A program made the position numbers and the translations under genes. 64,000 nucleotides of DNA from Sulfuritalea sp. (GTDB taxonomy: Bacteria; Pseudomonadota; Gammaproteobacteria; Burkholderiales; Rhodocyclaceae), in contig JAUSCI010000054.1 in assembly GCA_030651305.1 (NCBI GenBank), positions 1 through 64,000 on the forward strand. Direction: 5' to 3'. The notes beneath the pieces were generated by a model, which was not told where the DNA came from, did not search any database, and was given only the letters and a program-made list of their open reading frames with translations. Positions 9,969-18,667 of this stretch are shown one piece after another. The first letter of the stretch is position 1. Each line of letters starts with the position of its first letter.

Positions 9969-10753
9969 GCTACCAGTACATCCTTCTTTCGCTCGAAAAC
10001 GGTATCGCCCGCATCACGCTGAACCGCCCGGACCGGCTCAACAGTTTCAACGCCGAGATGCATCTCGAACTGCGCGATGCTGTGTCCAAGGCGCGGCACG
10101 AGAATGCCCGCGTGCTGCTGCTGACCGGAGCCGGACGGGCCTTCTGCGCTGGACAGGATCTGTCCGAACGCAATGTCATGGCGGGCAGCGACCCGGTCGA
10201 TCTCGGCTATACCATCGAGACCTACTACAGGCCGCTGGTGCTGAGTCTGCGCGCACTCGAAATGCCCGTGATATGTGCCGTCAATGGCATCGCCGCCGGA
10301 GCCGGCGCCAGCATCGCACTGGCCTGCGATCTGGTAGTCGCAGCGCGCTCGGCGACGTTCATCCAGGCCTTCTGCAAGCTGGGCCTGGTGCCTGATGCCG
10401 GTGGTACCTGGGCGCTGCCGCGACTGGTCGGCACCGCGCGGGCCATGGGCCTGGCAATGCTCGGCGACAAGCTTTCCGCCGAGCAGGCCGAAGCCTGGGG
10501 GTTGATCTGGAAATGCGTCGATGACGACAAGCTGATGGCCGAGGCCGAGAGGCTGGCCGTCCATTTCAGCACCGCACCCACCAAGGGGCTGGCGCGCACC
10601 AAGCAAGCGATTTACGCCAGCAGCGGCAACAACCTGGAACAGCAGCTTGAACTGGAACGTGCCAGCCAGCAGGAACTTGGCTTTGGCCACGACTACCGTG
10701 AGGGCGTTGCCGCCTTCATGGAAAAGCGCAGCCCCAACTTCAGGGGCGACTGA
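9965..10753 (+). CDS. paaG: Enoyl-CoA hydratase/isomerase, PaaG type
   Basis: Crotonase-fold protein of 262 residues, exactly the PaaG length. The oxyanion-hole segments are GAGRAFCAGQDLSE near residue 60 and GIAAGAGASIALACD near 110. PaaG isomerises ring-1,2-epoxyphenylacetyl-CoA to the oxepin and also shifts double bonds later in the pathway. The DLSERN and PDAGGTWALPRLVG sequences fit this subfamily better than general beta-oxidation hydratases. Start and stop overlap neighbours by ATGA and TGATG, so it is translationally coupled to the PaaA-like gene and paaI. Confidence 0.88.
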   Translation: MSYQYILLSLENGIARITLNRPDRLNSFNAEMHLELRDAVSKARHENARVLLLTGAGRAFCAGQDLSERNVMAGSDPVDLGYTIETYYRPLVLSLRALEMPVICAVNGIAAGAGASIALACDLVVAARSATFIQAFCKLGLVPDAGGTWALPRLVGTARAMGLAMLGDKLSAEQAEAWGLIWKCVDDDKLMAEAERLAVHFSTAPTKGLARTKQAIYASSGNNLEQQLELERASQQELGFGHDYREGVAAFMEKRSPNFRGD

Positions 10754-11196
10754 TGAGTCTGACACCGCAGCAGGTCGCCGATCGCTGCACCGAAATCATG
10801 TGGCCGGACGACCACGCTGCGCGCGGTCTGGGTATCACCATCGTCAGTACCACACCGGGGGGCGCCATAGTTACCATGGTGGTGCGGCAGGACATGGTTA
10901 ATGGGCACGGCATCTGCCACGGCGGCTTCATTTTCGCCGTGGCGGACACCAACTTTGCCTACGCCTGCAACAGCTTCAACCACCGTGCGGTGGCTGCCGG
11001 CGTCGACATCAACTTCATCGCCCCCGCCCATCTCGGCGATACACTTATGGCCGTCGGCAGCGCCCGCCACCAGGGCGGACGCAGCGGAATTTACGACATC
11101 GAGGTCACCAACCAGGACGGCAAGACGATAGCCTTGTTTCGTGGCCGCTCCACCCGCATCAAGGGACACTTCTTCGACGAAAGCGAAATGGCATGA
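10753..11196 (+). CDS. paaI: Hydroxyphenylacetyl-CoA thioesterase PaaI
   Basis: Hotdog-fold acyl-CoA thioesterase of 147 residues. The PaaI hallmarks are the HGG loop (GHGICHGGFIFAVAD), with the catalytic Asp on the following helix, and the DINFIAPAHLGDTL strand. PaaI is thought to release CoA from dead-end hydroxyphenylacetyl-CoA products. Its start overlaps the paaG stop by one base, and its stop overlaps the thiolase start by ATGA. Confidence 0.92.
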   Translation: MSLTPQQVADRCTEIMWPDDHAARGLGITIVSTTPGGAIVTMVVRQDMVNGHGICHGGFIFAVADTNFAYACNSFNHRAVAAGVDINFIAPAHLGDTLMAVGSARHQGGRSGIYDIEVTNQDGKTIALFRGRSTRIKGHFFDESEMA

Positions 11197-12401
11197 GCGC
11201 ACAAGCCTTTATCTGCGACGCAATACGCACACCGATCGGCCGCTACGGCGGCACGCTGTCCGGCATCCGCACCGATGATCTGGGCGCGCTGCCGATCAAG
11301 GCCCTGATGACGCGCAATCCGAAAGTGGATTGGGGCCTGGTCGAGGACGTCATCTACGGCTGCGCCAACCAGGCCGGCGAAGACAACCGCAACGTGGCAC
11401 GCATGGCCGCGCTGCTGGCCGGCCTTCCGGTTAGCGTCCCGGGGGCGACCATCAACCGTCTGTGCGGCTCCGGCATGGATGCCGTCGGTACCGCCGCCCG
11501 TGCGATCAAGGCGGGCGAGGCTCAACTGATGGTGGCCGGCGGCGTCGAAAGCATGAGCCGCGCCCCCTTCGTCATGCCGAAAGCAGAGAGCGCGTTTTCG
11601 CGCAGCAATGCGGTGTATGACACCACCATCGGCTGGCGCTTCATCAACAAGCTGATGAAGCAGCAATACGGCGTGGATTCGATGCCCGAAACCGCCGACA
11701 ATGTCGCTGCCGAATTCGGCATCGGCCGCGCCGACCAGGATGCTTTTGCCTTGCGTTCGCAACAGCGATGGGGCGCGGCGCAAGCCGCCGGCTTTTTCAA
11801 GGATGAGATCGTCCAGGTTGAGATAGCCCAGAAAAAGGGCGAGCCGAAGATATTCGATACAGACGAACATCCACGCCCGGATACCACGCTGGAGCAACTG
11901 GCCAAACTGAAGGGCATCAACGGTGCCGAGCTGACAGTAACGGCAGGCAATGCTTCCGGCGTCAATGACGGTGCCTGCGCCCTGCTCATCGCCTCGGAAG
12001 CCGCGGCCAAAATGCACGGCCTGACACCCCGGGCACGCATCGTGGCCATGGCCACGGCCGGCGTGGCGCCGCGCATCATGGGTTTCGGCCCGGCTCCGGC
12101 GGTAAAGAAGCTGCTGGCACTCACCGGGCTGCGGCTCGACCAGATGGACGTCATCGAACTCAACGAAGCCTTTGCCGCACAGGGCCTGGCGGTCACTCGC
12201 GATCTCGGCCTGGCGGACGACGATGCGCGGGTCAACCCCAACGGCGGCGCCATTGCCATCGGCCATCCGCTGGGAATGAGCGGCGCACGCCTGGTCACCA
12301 CGGCAATGTACCAGCTGCATCGCACGGGCGGCCGCTACGGCCTATGCACCATGTGCATAGGCGTCGGTCAGGGCATCGCCATTATTATTGAGCGGGTATA
12401 G
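11193..12401 (+). CDS. paaJ: 3-oxoadipyl-CoA / 3-oxo-5,6-dehydrosuberyl-CoA thiolase
   Basis: Thiolase of 402 residues with all catalytic elements: nucleophile Cys in NRLCGSGMDA (about residue 90), NEAFAAQ, the GHPLGMSGARL histidine loop, and the C-terminal MCIGVGQG cysteine. The N terminus (AFICDAIRTPIGRYGGTLSG) is typical of the PaaJ/PcaF branch. In the paa pathway it makes the last cleavages to acetyl-CoA and succinyl-CoA. It is the last gene of the coupled paaA-like/G/I/J set. PcaF for the beta-ketoadipate route is an equally good label biochemically. Confidence 0.92.
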   Translation: MSAQAFICDAIRTPIGRYGGTLSGIRTDDLGALPIKALMTRNPKVDWGLVEDVIYGCANQAGEDNRNVARMAALLAGLPVSVPGATINRLCGSGMDAVGTAARAIKAGEAQLMVAGGVESMSRAPFVMPKAESAFSRSNAVYDTTIGWRFINKLMKQQYGVDSMPETADNVAAEFGIGRADQDAFALRSQQRWGAAQAAGFFKDEIVQVEIAQKKGEPKIFDTDEHPRPDTTLEQLAKLKGINGAELTVTAGNASGVNDGACALLIASEAAAKMHGLTPRARIVAMATAGVAPRIMGFGPAPAVKKLLALTGLRLDQMDVIELNEAFAAQGLAVTRDLGLADDDARVNPNGGAIAIGHPLGMSGARLVTTAMYQLHRTGGRYGLCTMCIGVGQGIAIIIERV

Positions 12402-12436
12402 ATCTCCCGGCTGGAGCGGCGCTGCCGGAGCTTCGA

Positions 12437-12997
12437 ATGAACGACCAACACAGCACTGAACAGCCCACGGCAGTTGCCACACTCGGCGGCGGCTGCTTCT
12501 GGTGCCTGGAAGCCGCTTTCCTGCAACTCGCCGGTGTCGAATCCGTAGTCTCGGGCTACGCCGGCGGGCCGATGCAGAATCCGGACTACGCCAGCGTATG
12601 CGGCGGCGATACCGGTCACGCCGAGGTGGTCGAAGTGCGCTTCGATCCCACCGTCATCGACTACCGCACCTTGCTTGCCGCCTTCTTTGCCATCCACGAC
12701 CCGACCACGCCCAACCGGCAGGGCAACGATGTCGGCACGCAATACCGCTCGGTGATATTCACGCATGACGCCGAACAGGAAAAGACGGCCAAGACCCTGA
12801 TCGCCGAATTCACGGCCGCAAAAATCTGGCCCGCGCGAATCCTTACCGCCGTATCGCCAGCGCCGACTTTCTGGCCGGCAGAGGATTATCACCAGAACTA
12901 TTTCGCCAACAACCCGGATCAGGGTTACTGCCAGGGCGTGGTGGCACCGAAGGCAGCGAAGCTGCGCAAGGTTTTCGCCGGCCGACTCAAGAAGTAA
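12437..12997 (+). CDS. msrA: Peptide methionine-(S)-S-oxide reductase
   Basis: MsrA repairs S-methionine sulfoxide. At 186 residues it has the catalytic [12 protein letters not shown] motif (Cys20, Cys23), the SGYAGG and [11 protein letters not shown] segments, and YHQNYF near the C terminus with a further Cys in GYCQGV for thiol recycling. It starts 36 nt after paaJ and may be cotranscribed. Its stop codon abuts, with no spacer, the stop codon of convergent maiA. A copy of the 25-bp dispersed sequence codes for its conserved SPAPTF stretch. Confidence 0.95.
   Translation: MNDQHSTEQPTAVATLGGGCFWCLEAAFLQLAGVESVVSGYAGGPMQNPDYASVCGGDTGHAEVVEVRFDPTVIDYRTLLAAFFAIHDPTTPNRQGNDVGTQYRSVIFTHDAEQEKTAKTLIAEFTAAKIWPARILTAVSPAPTFWPAEDYHQNYFANNPDQGYCQGVVAPKAAKLRKVFAGRLKK
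12848..12872 (+). repeat. 25-bp dispersed sequence, copy c (inside msrA)
   Basis: 23 of 25 matches to the consensus. It lies in the msrA coding frame, encoding AVSPAPTF, a stretch that is also natural for MsrA proteins, so here DNA and protein constraints may coincide. Confidence 0.75.
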
Positions 12998-13642
12998 CTA
13001 CGCCGCGTCAGGCTGCCGGGCGGGAACAGATGCGGCAAACGCCGGCAGCGTCAGGCAATGCTGGTGAATGCGCATCACCGTCGGCACGTGGTCAAGCCGG
13101 GCATTGAAGCGCTGCGCATTGAATATCTGCGGCACCAGGCAGATGTCCGCCAGGGTGGGTGCATCACCGTGGCAACAGCTTCCCGTTCGAGGATCGCCGG
13201 CCAGCATCGCCTCGACCGTCGCCAGTCCGGTTTCCACCCAGTGGCAATACCAGGCCTTCCTCTGCTCTTCGGCAACACCCAGCGTCTTGGTCAGGTAGCC
13301 GAGCACGCGCAAGTTGTTGAGCGGATGGATCTCGCAGGCAATTGCCAGCGCAATCGCCCGCACTCGCGCCCGACCAACCGCATCGGCAGGAAGCAACGGA
13401 GGCTGGGGCCGCGTTTCTTCGAGGTACTCGATGATGGCCAGGGATTGGGTCAGCACGGTTCCATCGTCATCCAGTACCGGCACCAGCGCAGCGGGATTCA
13501 TGGCGGTGAAACCAGCGGAAAACTGCTGGCCCCCGCCGTGCAGCAGATCAACCGACGCATACTCGTAGTCAAGTCCCTTCAGCGCCAGCGCGATGCGCAC
13601 ACGAAAGCTGGCGGAACTGCGAAAGTAGTTGTAGAGGTTCAT
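12998..13642 (-). CDS. maiA: Maleylacetoacetate/maleylpyruvate isomerase (zeta-class GST)
   Basis: Glutathione-dependent isomerase of 214 residues. The zeta-class signature SSASFRVRIALALKGL is at the N terminus, followed by the thioredoxin-fold segment NPAALVPVLDDDGTVLTQSLAIIEYLEE. The enzyme converts maleylacetoacetate (homogentisate route) or maleylpyruvate (gentisate route) to the fumaryl isomer. An FAH-family hydrolase, the next step, lies at 15.1 kb on the same strand. The start at 13642 is set by homology; an upstream in-frame start adds 18 unrelated residues. Confidence 0.9.
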   Translation of the reverse strand: MNLYNYFRSSASFRVRIALALKGLDYEYASVDLLHGGGQQFSAGFTAMNPAALVPVLDDDGTVLTQSLAIIEYLEETRPQPPLLPADAVGRARVRAIALAIACEIHPLNNLRVLGYLTKTLGVAEEQRKAWYCHWVETGLATVEAMLAGDPRTGSCCHGDAPTLADICLVPQIFNAQRFNARLDHVPTVMRIHQHCLTLPAFAASVPARQPDAA

Positions 13643-13751
13643 GGATACCTTGCAAAAAAAACAATTTAAGGGGTTTGCCCGTCCCTGCTCGAACAAAGCG
13701 GGCAGCGCCCGCAGAGGCTAGAATGGAACCACTATAGCGCGGTCAAATTCG

Positions 13752-15143
13752 ATGTCAAAGTCTGCGGCCACCTTTGTTTCAAATTGCCGAATGCATAGCG
13801 GCTGGCTCGGCGCCGTCTTGTCAACGCTGATTCTGTCACAGTCTCCAAGCGCCGTCGCCGCCACCCCCGATCCGGCATTGAGGCGCAGCGAACAACTTGA
13901 TGTCCGTCGGCTGGGAAAAGTCTCGGCGGATGAGCGCTCGGTACTGCGGATCGAGTGGCGCGCCGCAGTAATGGGTGGAGATGAAGCGCGCACCGTGCAG
14001 GACATGCTCGACAGTTTGCAGCGCCTGGAACAAAACATGGTCGAAGTCGGTCGCCTGGTCCGCACCATGCCGGCGCAGAAACCGGTTGGCGTGGCTGACA
14101 CGCAGGAACCGTCGGAATCGGGTGACTTCAACTCGCGCCTGGCGCTGGCCAACGTCGCTGCGGCTGGTTTGGTGGCCCTTTGGTGGTTCCGCCGCCGGAG
14201 TTCCGCGGTGCGTTCCAAGACAACGGCAAGCTTCGCCCCGTCATCGGAGGCAGGCCCTTCCGTCGCACCATCGCCGTCCTGGATCTCGCCGGCAACAGCG
14301 CCGACCGCCGAGCCCGCACCAGTTGCAGCGACACCCGCCGCTACGGATACCGGCGACCCGCCGCTGGTTCGAGACAGCCTGAGCTTCGCGGCGCCCGCCA
14401 TCGAAGCCCTCGCCGAAAAACTCCCGCGTGAGCCTCTGGCCAAGAAGGAGGCCGTCATGGCCGAGCCTTCTCCAGCGCCGGCAACGGCAGCAGCGGTCGA
14501 ACCGTCGGCGTCACCGGCAGCGGCTGAAATCCGCTTGCCCGCTCCACCACCGGTGGCAGAAGAGCCGGTCATTGACTTCCTGCTGGAAGATGCCGATCCG
14601 GAAGTGGTGGCACGCGAAGACGCCAAACTGAGGAAACTGAAGATCACACCGCCGCCTGAAGCCCCCGCGGAAGAGCAGAAATCCAACGTCGAACCCACCC
14701 TGCAACTGGCCGAGATCATGCTGTCAATGGGGCTTGAGCAGGGAGCGGCACAGGCCCTGCTCGAATACACCGAAGCCAACCCGCGCCAGGCCGTCTATCA
14801 CTGGCTAAAACTGCTTGGCATATATCGCAGCAAAGGCCTCGTGAAAGAGTTCAAGGAGACCGCCGAAAAGCTGCGCCAGCATTTCAACATTCAGGCCGAA
14901 GACTCGATAGTGCCGGGGACGGGCGAATCGCCGACGCTGGAACAGTTTTCCCGCGTCGCGCAGCATGTTCAGGAAATCTGGGGGCAGCCCGAGGAATGCA
15001 TCGCGTACCTGCAACACCTGCTGGAAGACAATCGCGAAGGCGCACGCGCAGGATTCCCGCTGGCGGTGGCCGAAGAACTTCTGTGGCTGATCGAAATCCT
15101 GAAGGAGAAGACTTCCGTCCCTCCTCAGGCTGCCGGAACGTAG
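13752..15143 (+). CDS. FimV-like membrane protein with C-terminal helical repeats
   Basis: Protein of 463 residues. A signal-like N terminus (about 15-37) precedes a soluble helical region with coiled-coil character (85-105), one membrane helix (about 130-147, ending WWFRRR), a long Ala/Pro-rich linker, and a C-terminal helical-repeat domain (TLQLAEIMLSMGLEQGAAQALLEY onward). This layout resembles FimV/HubP-type pole or pilus-assembly proteins, though no LysM motif is visible. Its end overlaps the convergent FAH gene by 19 nt. The function is inferred from architecture only. Confidence 0.6.
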   Translation: MSKSAATFVSNCRMHSGWLGAVLSTLILSQSPSAVAATPDPALRRSEQLDVRRLGKVSADERSVLRIEWRAAVMGGDEARTVQDMLDSLQRLEQNMVEVGRLVRTMPAQKPVGVADTQEPSESGDFNSRLALANVAAAGLVALWWFRRRSSAVRSKTTASFAPSSEAGPSVAPSPSWISPATAPTAEPAPVAATPAATDTGDPPLVRDSLSFAAPAIEALAEKLPREPLAKKEAVMAEPSPAPATAAAVEPSASPAAAEIRLPAPPPVAEEPVIDFLLEDADPEVVAREDAKLRKLKITPPPEAPAEEQKSNVEPTLQLAEIMLSMGLEQGAAQALLEYTEANPRQAVYHWLKLLGIYRSKGLVKEFKETAEKLRQHFNIQAEDSIVPGTGESPTLEQFSRVAQHVQEIWGQPEECIAYLQHLLEDNREGARAGFPLAVAEELLWLIEILKEKTSVPPQAAGT

Positions 15144-16147
15144 CGCTCGACAAGCTGATCGATGGCGCCGAAGACGCTGGCGCCGCTGCCATCCAGCATC
15201 TCTATCCTGACGCGATCGCCGAAGCGCATGAAGGGTGTCCGCGGCTTTCCCTCTTCGATGGTTTCGTACATGCGAAGCTCGGCGATGCAGGCGTAGCCGA
15301 CGCCGCCATTGGCTACCGAGGAACCGAACAGGCCGCCCTGCTTGTTCGATACCGTGCCGGAACCAATGATCGATCCGGCTTCGAGATCGCGCGTCTTCGC
15401 CGCATGCGCGACCAGCCGGGAAAAGTCAAAGATCATGTCGATGCCGGCGTCGGGCTTGCCGAAGGGCTTGCCGTTCAACTCGACCTGCAGCGGCAAATGC
15501 AGCTTCGAATCCCGCCACGCTGCGCCCAGTTCGTCCGCTGTCACCGCCACCGGGGAGAACGCCGAGGCCGGCTTGGACTGGAGGAAGCCAAAGCCCTTGG
15601 CCAGTTCGCCGGGGATCAGTTGGCGCAGGCTGACATCGTTCACCAGCATCAGCAAACGAATACGCCGGGCGCATAGTTCCGGCGTGGCGCCCATCGGTAC
15701 ATCGCCGGTCACCACCGCCACCTCGGCTTCGAAGTCGATGCCCCAGGCTTCGTCGCCGGCCAGCACCGGGTCGCAAGGACCGGCGAAGCTGTCGGAGCCG
15801 CCCTGGTACATCAGGGGATCGACGTACAACTCCGGTGGCATTTCCGCGTCGCGGGCCTTGCGCACCAGCTCGATATGATTGATGTAGGCCGAACCGTCGA
15901 CCCACTGGTAGGCGCGCGGCAGCGGGCTGTGGCATTGCCGCGGATCGAAGGCTTGGGCGTGGCGTGAGGCGCCATGGTTCAGCGCGTGATACACGGCTTC
16001 CAGCCCGGGCCGCAGCGCATCCCAGTTGTCCAGCGCCTGCTGCAGGGTTGTCGCAATCTCGCCGACTGCCTGGCAACGCGTCAGGTCGCGACTGACCACC
16101 ACCAAGGTGCCGTCGCGACCGCCCTGCTTGAGGCTGGCCAGCTTCAC
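15125..16147 (-). CDS. Fumarylacetoacetate hydrolase family protein
   Basis: FAH-fold hydrolase of 340 residues. The metal-binding and catalytic region includes GIDFEAEVAVVTGDVP with its conserved Glu residues. RLLMLVNDVSLR, QSKPASAFSPVAV and GSGTVSNKQGG are typical of the family. Such enzymes cleave C-C bonds in fumarylacetoacetate, fumarylpyruvate or acylpyruvates after aromatic ring opening. It ends the five-gene catabolic operon that begins with the MBL protein at 19.6 kb and is coupled to the VOC gene by ATGA. The exact substrate cannot be read from sequence. Confidence 0.88.
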   Translation of the reverse strand: MKLASLKQGGRDGTLVVVSRDLTRCQAVGEIATTLQQALDNWDALRPGLEAVYHALNHGASRHAQAFDPRQCHSPLPRAYQWVDGSAYINHIELVRKARDAEMPPELYVDPLMYQGGSDSFAGPCDPVLAGDEAWGIDFEAEVAVVTGDVPMGATPELCARRIRLLMLVNDVSLRQLIPGELAKGFGFLQSKPASAFSPVAVTADELGAAWRDSKLHLPLQVELNGKPFGKPDAGIDMIFDFSRLVAHAAKTRDLEAGSIIGSGTVSNKQGGLFGSSVANGGVGYACIAELRMYETIEEGKPRTPFMRFGDRVRIEMLDGSGASVFGAIDQLVERYVPAA

Positions 16148-16704
16148 GGCTTGGCTTCCGCTGCCACATAGCTGCCGTCATGCATCCAGCGCGCATGTTT
16201 TGGCGCCTTGCGGGTCTTCGCCCATTCTTCGAGCATGTCCCACTTGACGTCGTCGAGTTGCTTCATCATTTCCGGCGTTCCGGTATTGAACGCGAGTTCG
16301 AGGCGATGGCCGTTCGGATCGAAGAAATAGATGGAAAGGAAAATGGTGTGGTCGGTGGGGCCGACGACTTCTATGTCATCCGCCTCAAGGCGTGCCTTGA
16401 CGTCGAGCATTTCCTCCAGGCTGCCCACTTCCAACGCCAGATGCTGGGTCCAGGTCGGCGTATTGCGGTCGCGATCCATCGGCGCCTGCGTCGGCAGTTC
16501 GAAGAAGGCGAGGATGTTGCCGCCGCCGGCGTCGAGGAAGACGTGCATGTAGGGATCGGGCGCCTTGGTCGAGGGTACTTCGTCCTCGGCAATCGCCAGG
16601 ATGAAACCCATGTTGAGGTACTTGCCGTACCACTCGACGGTTTGCTTGGCGTCCTTGCAGCGGTAGGCGACGTGGTGCACTTTCCTGACGAGACTGTTGG
16701 CCAT
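16144..16704 (-). CDS. VOC-family protein (glyoxalase/extradiol dioxygenase fold)
   Basis: Vicinal-oxygen-chelate protein of 186 residues with paired beta-alpha-beta-beta-beta modules. Candidate metal ligands are a His in KVHHVAYR at the N terminus, a His in TWTQHLALEV, and a Glu in DPNGHRLELAF. It could be the ring-cleavage dioxygenase of the operon or a lyase/isomerase acting on the product. GAAGGAG lies 7 nt before the start. The two-module size is small for classical extradiol dioxygenases, so I give only the superfamily. Confidence 0.85.
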   Translation of the reverse strand: MANSLVRKVHHVAYRCKDAKQTVEWYGKYLNMGFILAIAEDEVPSTKAPDPYMHVFLDAGGGNILAFFELPTQAPMDRDRNTPTWTQHLALEVGSLEEMLDVKARLEADDIEVVGPTDHTIFLSIYFFDPNGHRLELAFNTGTPEMMKQLDDVKWDMLEEWAKTRKAPKHARWMHDGSYVAAEAKP

Positions 16705-16706
16705 GT

Positions 16707-16931
16707 TCAGACTCCTTCGCAGGCAACGGTGAGCGCTTCGCGCAGGGTGTCGAGGTCGCCGATGTGATTGGCGAGCAGCAGGATCAGGCGCGCGTTGAGC
16801 AACTCGGATTGCTCATCGGACAAGTCACGGTGTGTGCCGATGAGCATTTCGTAGAAGTCGTCGCCGGGAGCATAGGCAGTGAAGTAACGCTTGCCGGCTT
16901 CGGAAAAATTCGGGTTCAGATTGAGTGCCAT
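16707..16931 (-). CDS. DUF2783 small protein
   Basis: Small acidic helical protein of 74 residues recognised as the DUF2783 type (FYEMLIGTHRDLSDEQS, LNARLILLLANHIGD). Genes of this family sit beside FAD monooxygenases, as here, so it may be a small partner of that enzyme. The ATG at 16931 has GAGG 8 nt upstream; a GTG at 16949 overlapping the monooxygenase stop is the alternative start. Function unknown. Confidence 0.75.
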   Translation of the reverse strand: MALNLNPNFSEAGKRYFTAYAPGDDFYEMLIGTHRDLSDEQSELLNARLILLLANHIGDLDTLREALTVACEGV

Positions 16932-16945
16932 GAGCGTGTCCTCAT

Positions 16946-18634
16946 TCACATGTTGCAGGTGGCGCGGGCGACCGCGGCCTTGAGCTTGGCGGCATCGAGC
17001 GCACGCCAGCGCGCGGCGACGTGCTGGTCGGGGCGCAGCAGGTAGACCGTGCCGGGCTTTGCGTCGTAGCGCAGTGCGGCAACGCCGCGCGGATCTTCGA
17101 GAACCGGAATGTCGCCGGACGGCCGGCCAGGCCTCGCCGAAATCACCAGGGCTTGCACTGCGATTCCACCGCAGGACAGATTCGCCAAGCTTGCAAGAGT
17201 CGGCTCTGGCAGCACGGCGGCATCCTCGGTGAAATACAGCGCAATGAAGGAATTCCCGACCTTGTTCAGCAGCCAGCAGTCGGCGCCGTTGTCCCGCAAC
17301 GGCGCATCGTCCATCGGCGCGCCGGGCAGCATGCGTCCGACGAATGCGTCGCCCGCCTGGTCCGGCGTGTTCAAGCTCGACGTGGTGAGAAAAGCCGGCA
17401 CCGAAAGGCGCCCCGAGTTGACCAGCGCGCGCGCGAAGGCGTGATCTTTCGCCAGTCCCAGGACGGCGTTGCGGAAGGTCTTGCTGGCCGTGCTCTTGGG
17501 CGTGATGAAATCAGTCGAACGCGTCGAATTCACCAAGTTCTCGTCGGCGGCGAAGATCCGCTCTTCGGAATAGCTGTCGAGCAGCGCTGCGGGCGCCTTG
17601 CCATCCATCACCAGCTTGAGTTTCCAGCCCAGGTTGTCGACATCCTGCAAGCCGGAGTTGGCGCCACGCGCGCCGAAGGGCGACACTTGATGGGCAGCGT
17701 CGCCGACGAACAGGACATGGCCATGGTTAAAACTATCCATGCGCCGGCAGCGAAAGGTGTAGACGCTGACCCATTCCAGTTCGAACTCGCGGTCTTTGCC
17801 GTCCAATCCACTCAGCATGGCCTTGATCCGCGGCAGCACGTATTCCGGCTTCTTCGCCTGCTCCGGATCGGCGTCCCAGCCCAACTGGAAGTCGATGCGA
17901 TAGACGCTGTCGGTCTGCCGGTGCAACAACACCGATTGCCCCGGATAGAACGGCGGATCGAACCAGAACCAGCGCTCGGATGGAAACTCGGCCTTCATCA
18001 CCACGTCGGCAATGAGGAAGCGATCCATGAAGATCTTGCCTTCGACATCGAGGCCCAACTGGTGGCGAATCGGGCTGCGCGCGCCATCGGCGGCGATCAG
18101 CCAGTCGGTTTCGACGGTATAGCAGCCATCCTCGGTCTCCACCTTGAGCGTCATCGTCTTGCCGGTCTGCGCCACCGCAACGACCTTGTTCTTCCAGCGC
18201 AGTTCAATCTTCGGCCGCGAGGCGGCGCGCGTCACGAGGTATTCTTCGAGGTAGTACTGCTGCAGGTTCACCATGCCCGGCCGGTGGTGGTCGGCTTCCG
18301 GCACCAGATTGAAGTTGTACACCTCCTGCTCGCGGAAAAATGTGCGCCCGACATTCCACGACACGCCCTTGTCGCATACCGCATCACCAACGCCATAGCG
18401 ATCGAGGATTTCGAGTGCACGCTTGGCGTAGCACACGCCTCGCGAGCCGACGGAAACCGTGTCGTCTTCGTCCAGCAGCAGCACCGGAACGTCATGCAAT
18501 TGCAAATCGAGCGCGGCACCGAGTCCCACCGGTCCGGCGCCGACCACCACCACCGGCACCTTCAGCGTCTGTCCGCTGGCGATTTCCGGCGGCGTCAGGT
18601 ATTCAAATTTGGGGTAGGTGTAGGTCGTCAGCAT
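16946..18634 (-). CDS. FAD-dependent aromatic monooxygenase (PheA/TfdB/MhpA type)
   Basis: Flavoprotein hydroxylase of 562 residues. The motifs of class A monooxygenases are present: GAGPVG (32-37) for the ADP part of FAD, the DG motif AADGARSP (181-188), and GDAAHQVSPFGARG (311-324) for the FAD ribityl chain. A C-terminal thioredoxin-like domain follows (about 400-560), as in phenol hydroxylase and MhpA. It should hydroxylate an aromatic ring with NAD(P)H and O2. Neighbours suggest a pathway with ring opening (VOC) and hydrolysis (FAH). The substrate is unknown. Confidence 0.9.
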   Translation of the reverse strand: MLTTYTYPKFEYLTPPEIASGQTLKVPVVVVGAGPVGLGAALDLQLHDVPVLLLDEDDTVSVGSRGVCYAKRALEILDRYGVGDAVCDKGVSWNVGRTFFREQEVYNFNLVPEADHHRPGMVNLQQYYLEEYLVTRAASRPKIELRWKNKVVAVAQTGKTMTLKVETEDGCYTVETDWLIAADGARSPIRHQLGLDVEGKIFMDRFLIADVVMKAEFPSERWFWFDPPFYPGQSVLLHRQTDSVYRIDFQLGWDADPEQAKKPEYVLPRIKAMLSGLDGKDREFELEWVSVYTFRCRRMDSFNHGHVLFVGDAAHQVSPFGARGANSGLQDVDNLGWKLKLVMDGKAPAALLDSYSEERIFAADENLVNSTRSTDFITPKSTASKTFRNAVLGLAKDHAFARALVNSGRLSVPAFLTTSSLNTPDQAGDAFVGRMLPGAPMDDAPLRDNGADCWLLNKVGNSFIALYFTEDAAVLPEPTLASLANLSCGGIAVQALVISARPGRPSGDIPVLEDPRGVAALRYDAKPGTVYLLRPDQHVAARWRALDAAKLKAAVARATCNM

Positions 18635-18667
18635 GCGTCGGTTTCCGCTTGTGAAGCAGCGACAACA

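Noticed and set aside
14290-14315. CAACAGCGCCGACCGCC in the FimV-like linker, considered as a 25-bp copy
   Set aside because: Match ends at CGAC; the linker is a GC-rich low-complexity stretch where such matches are expected.
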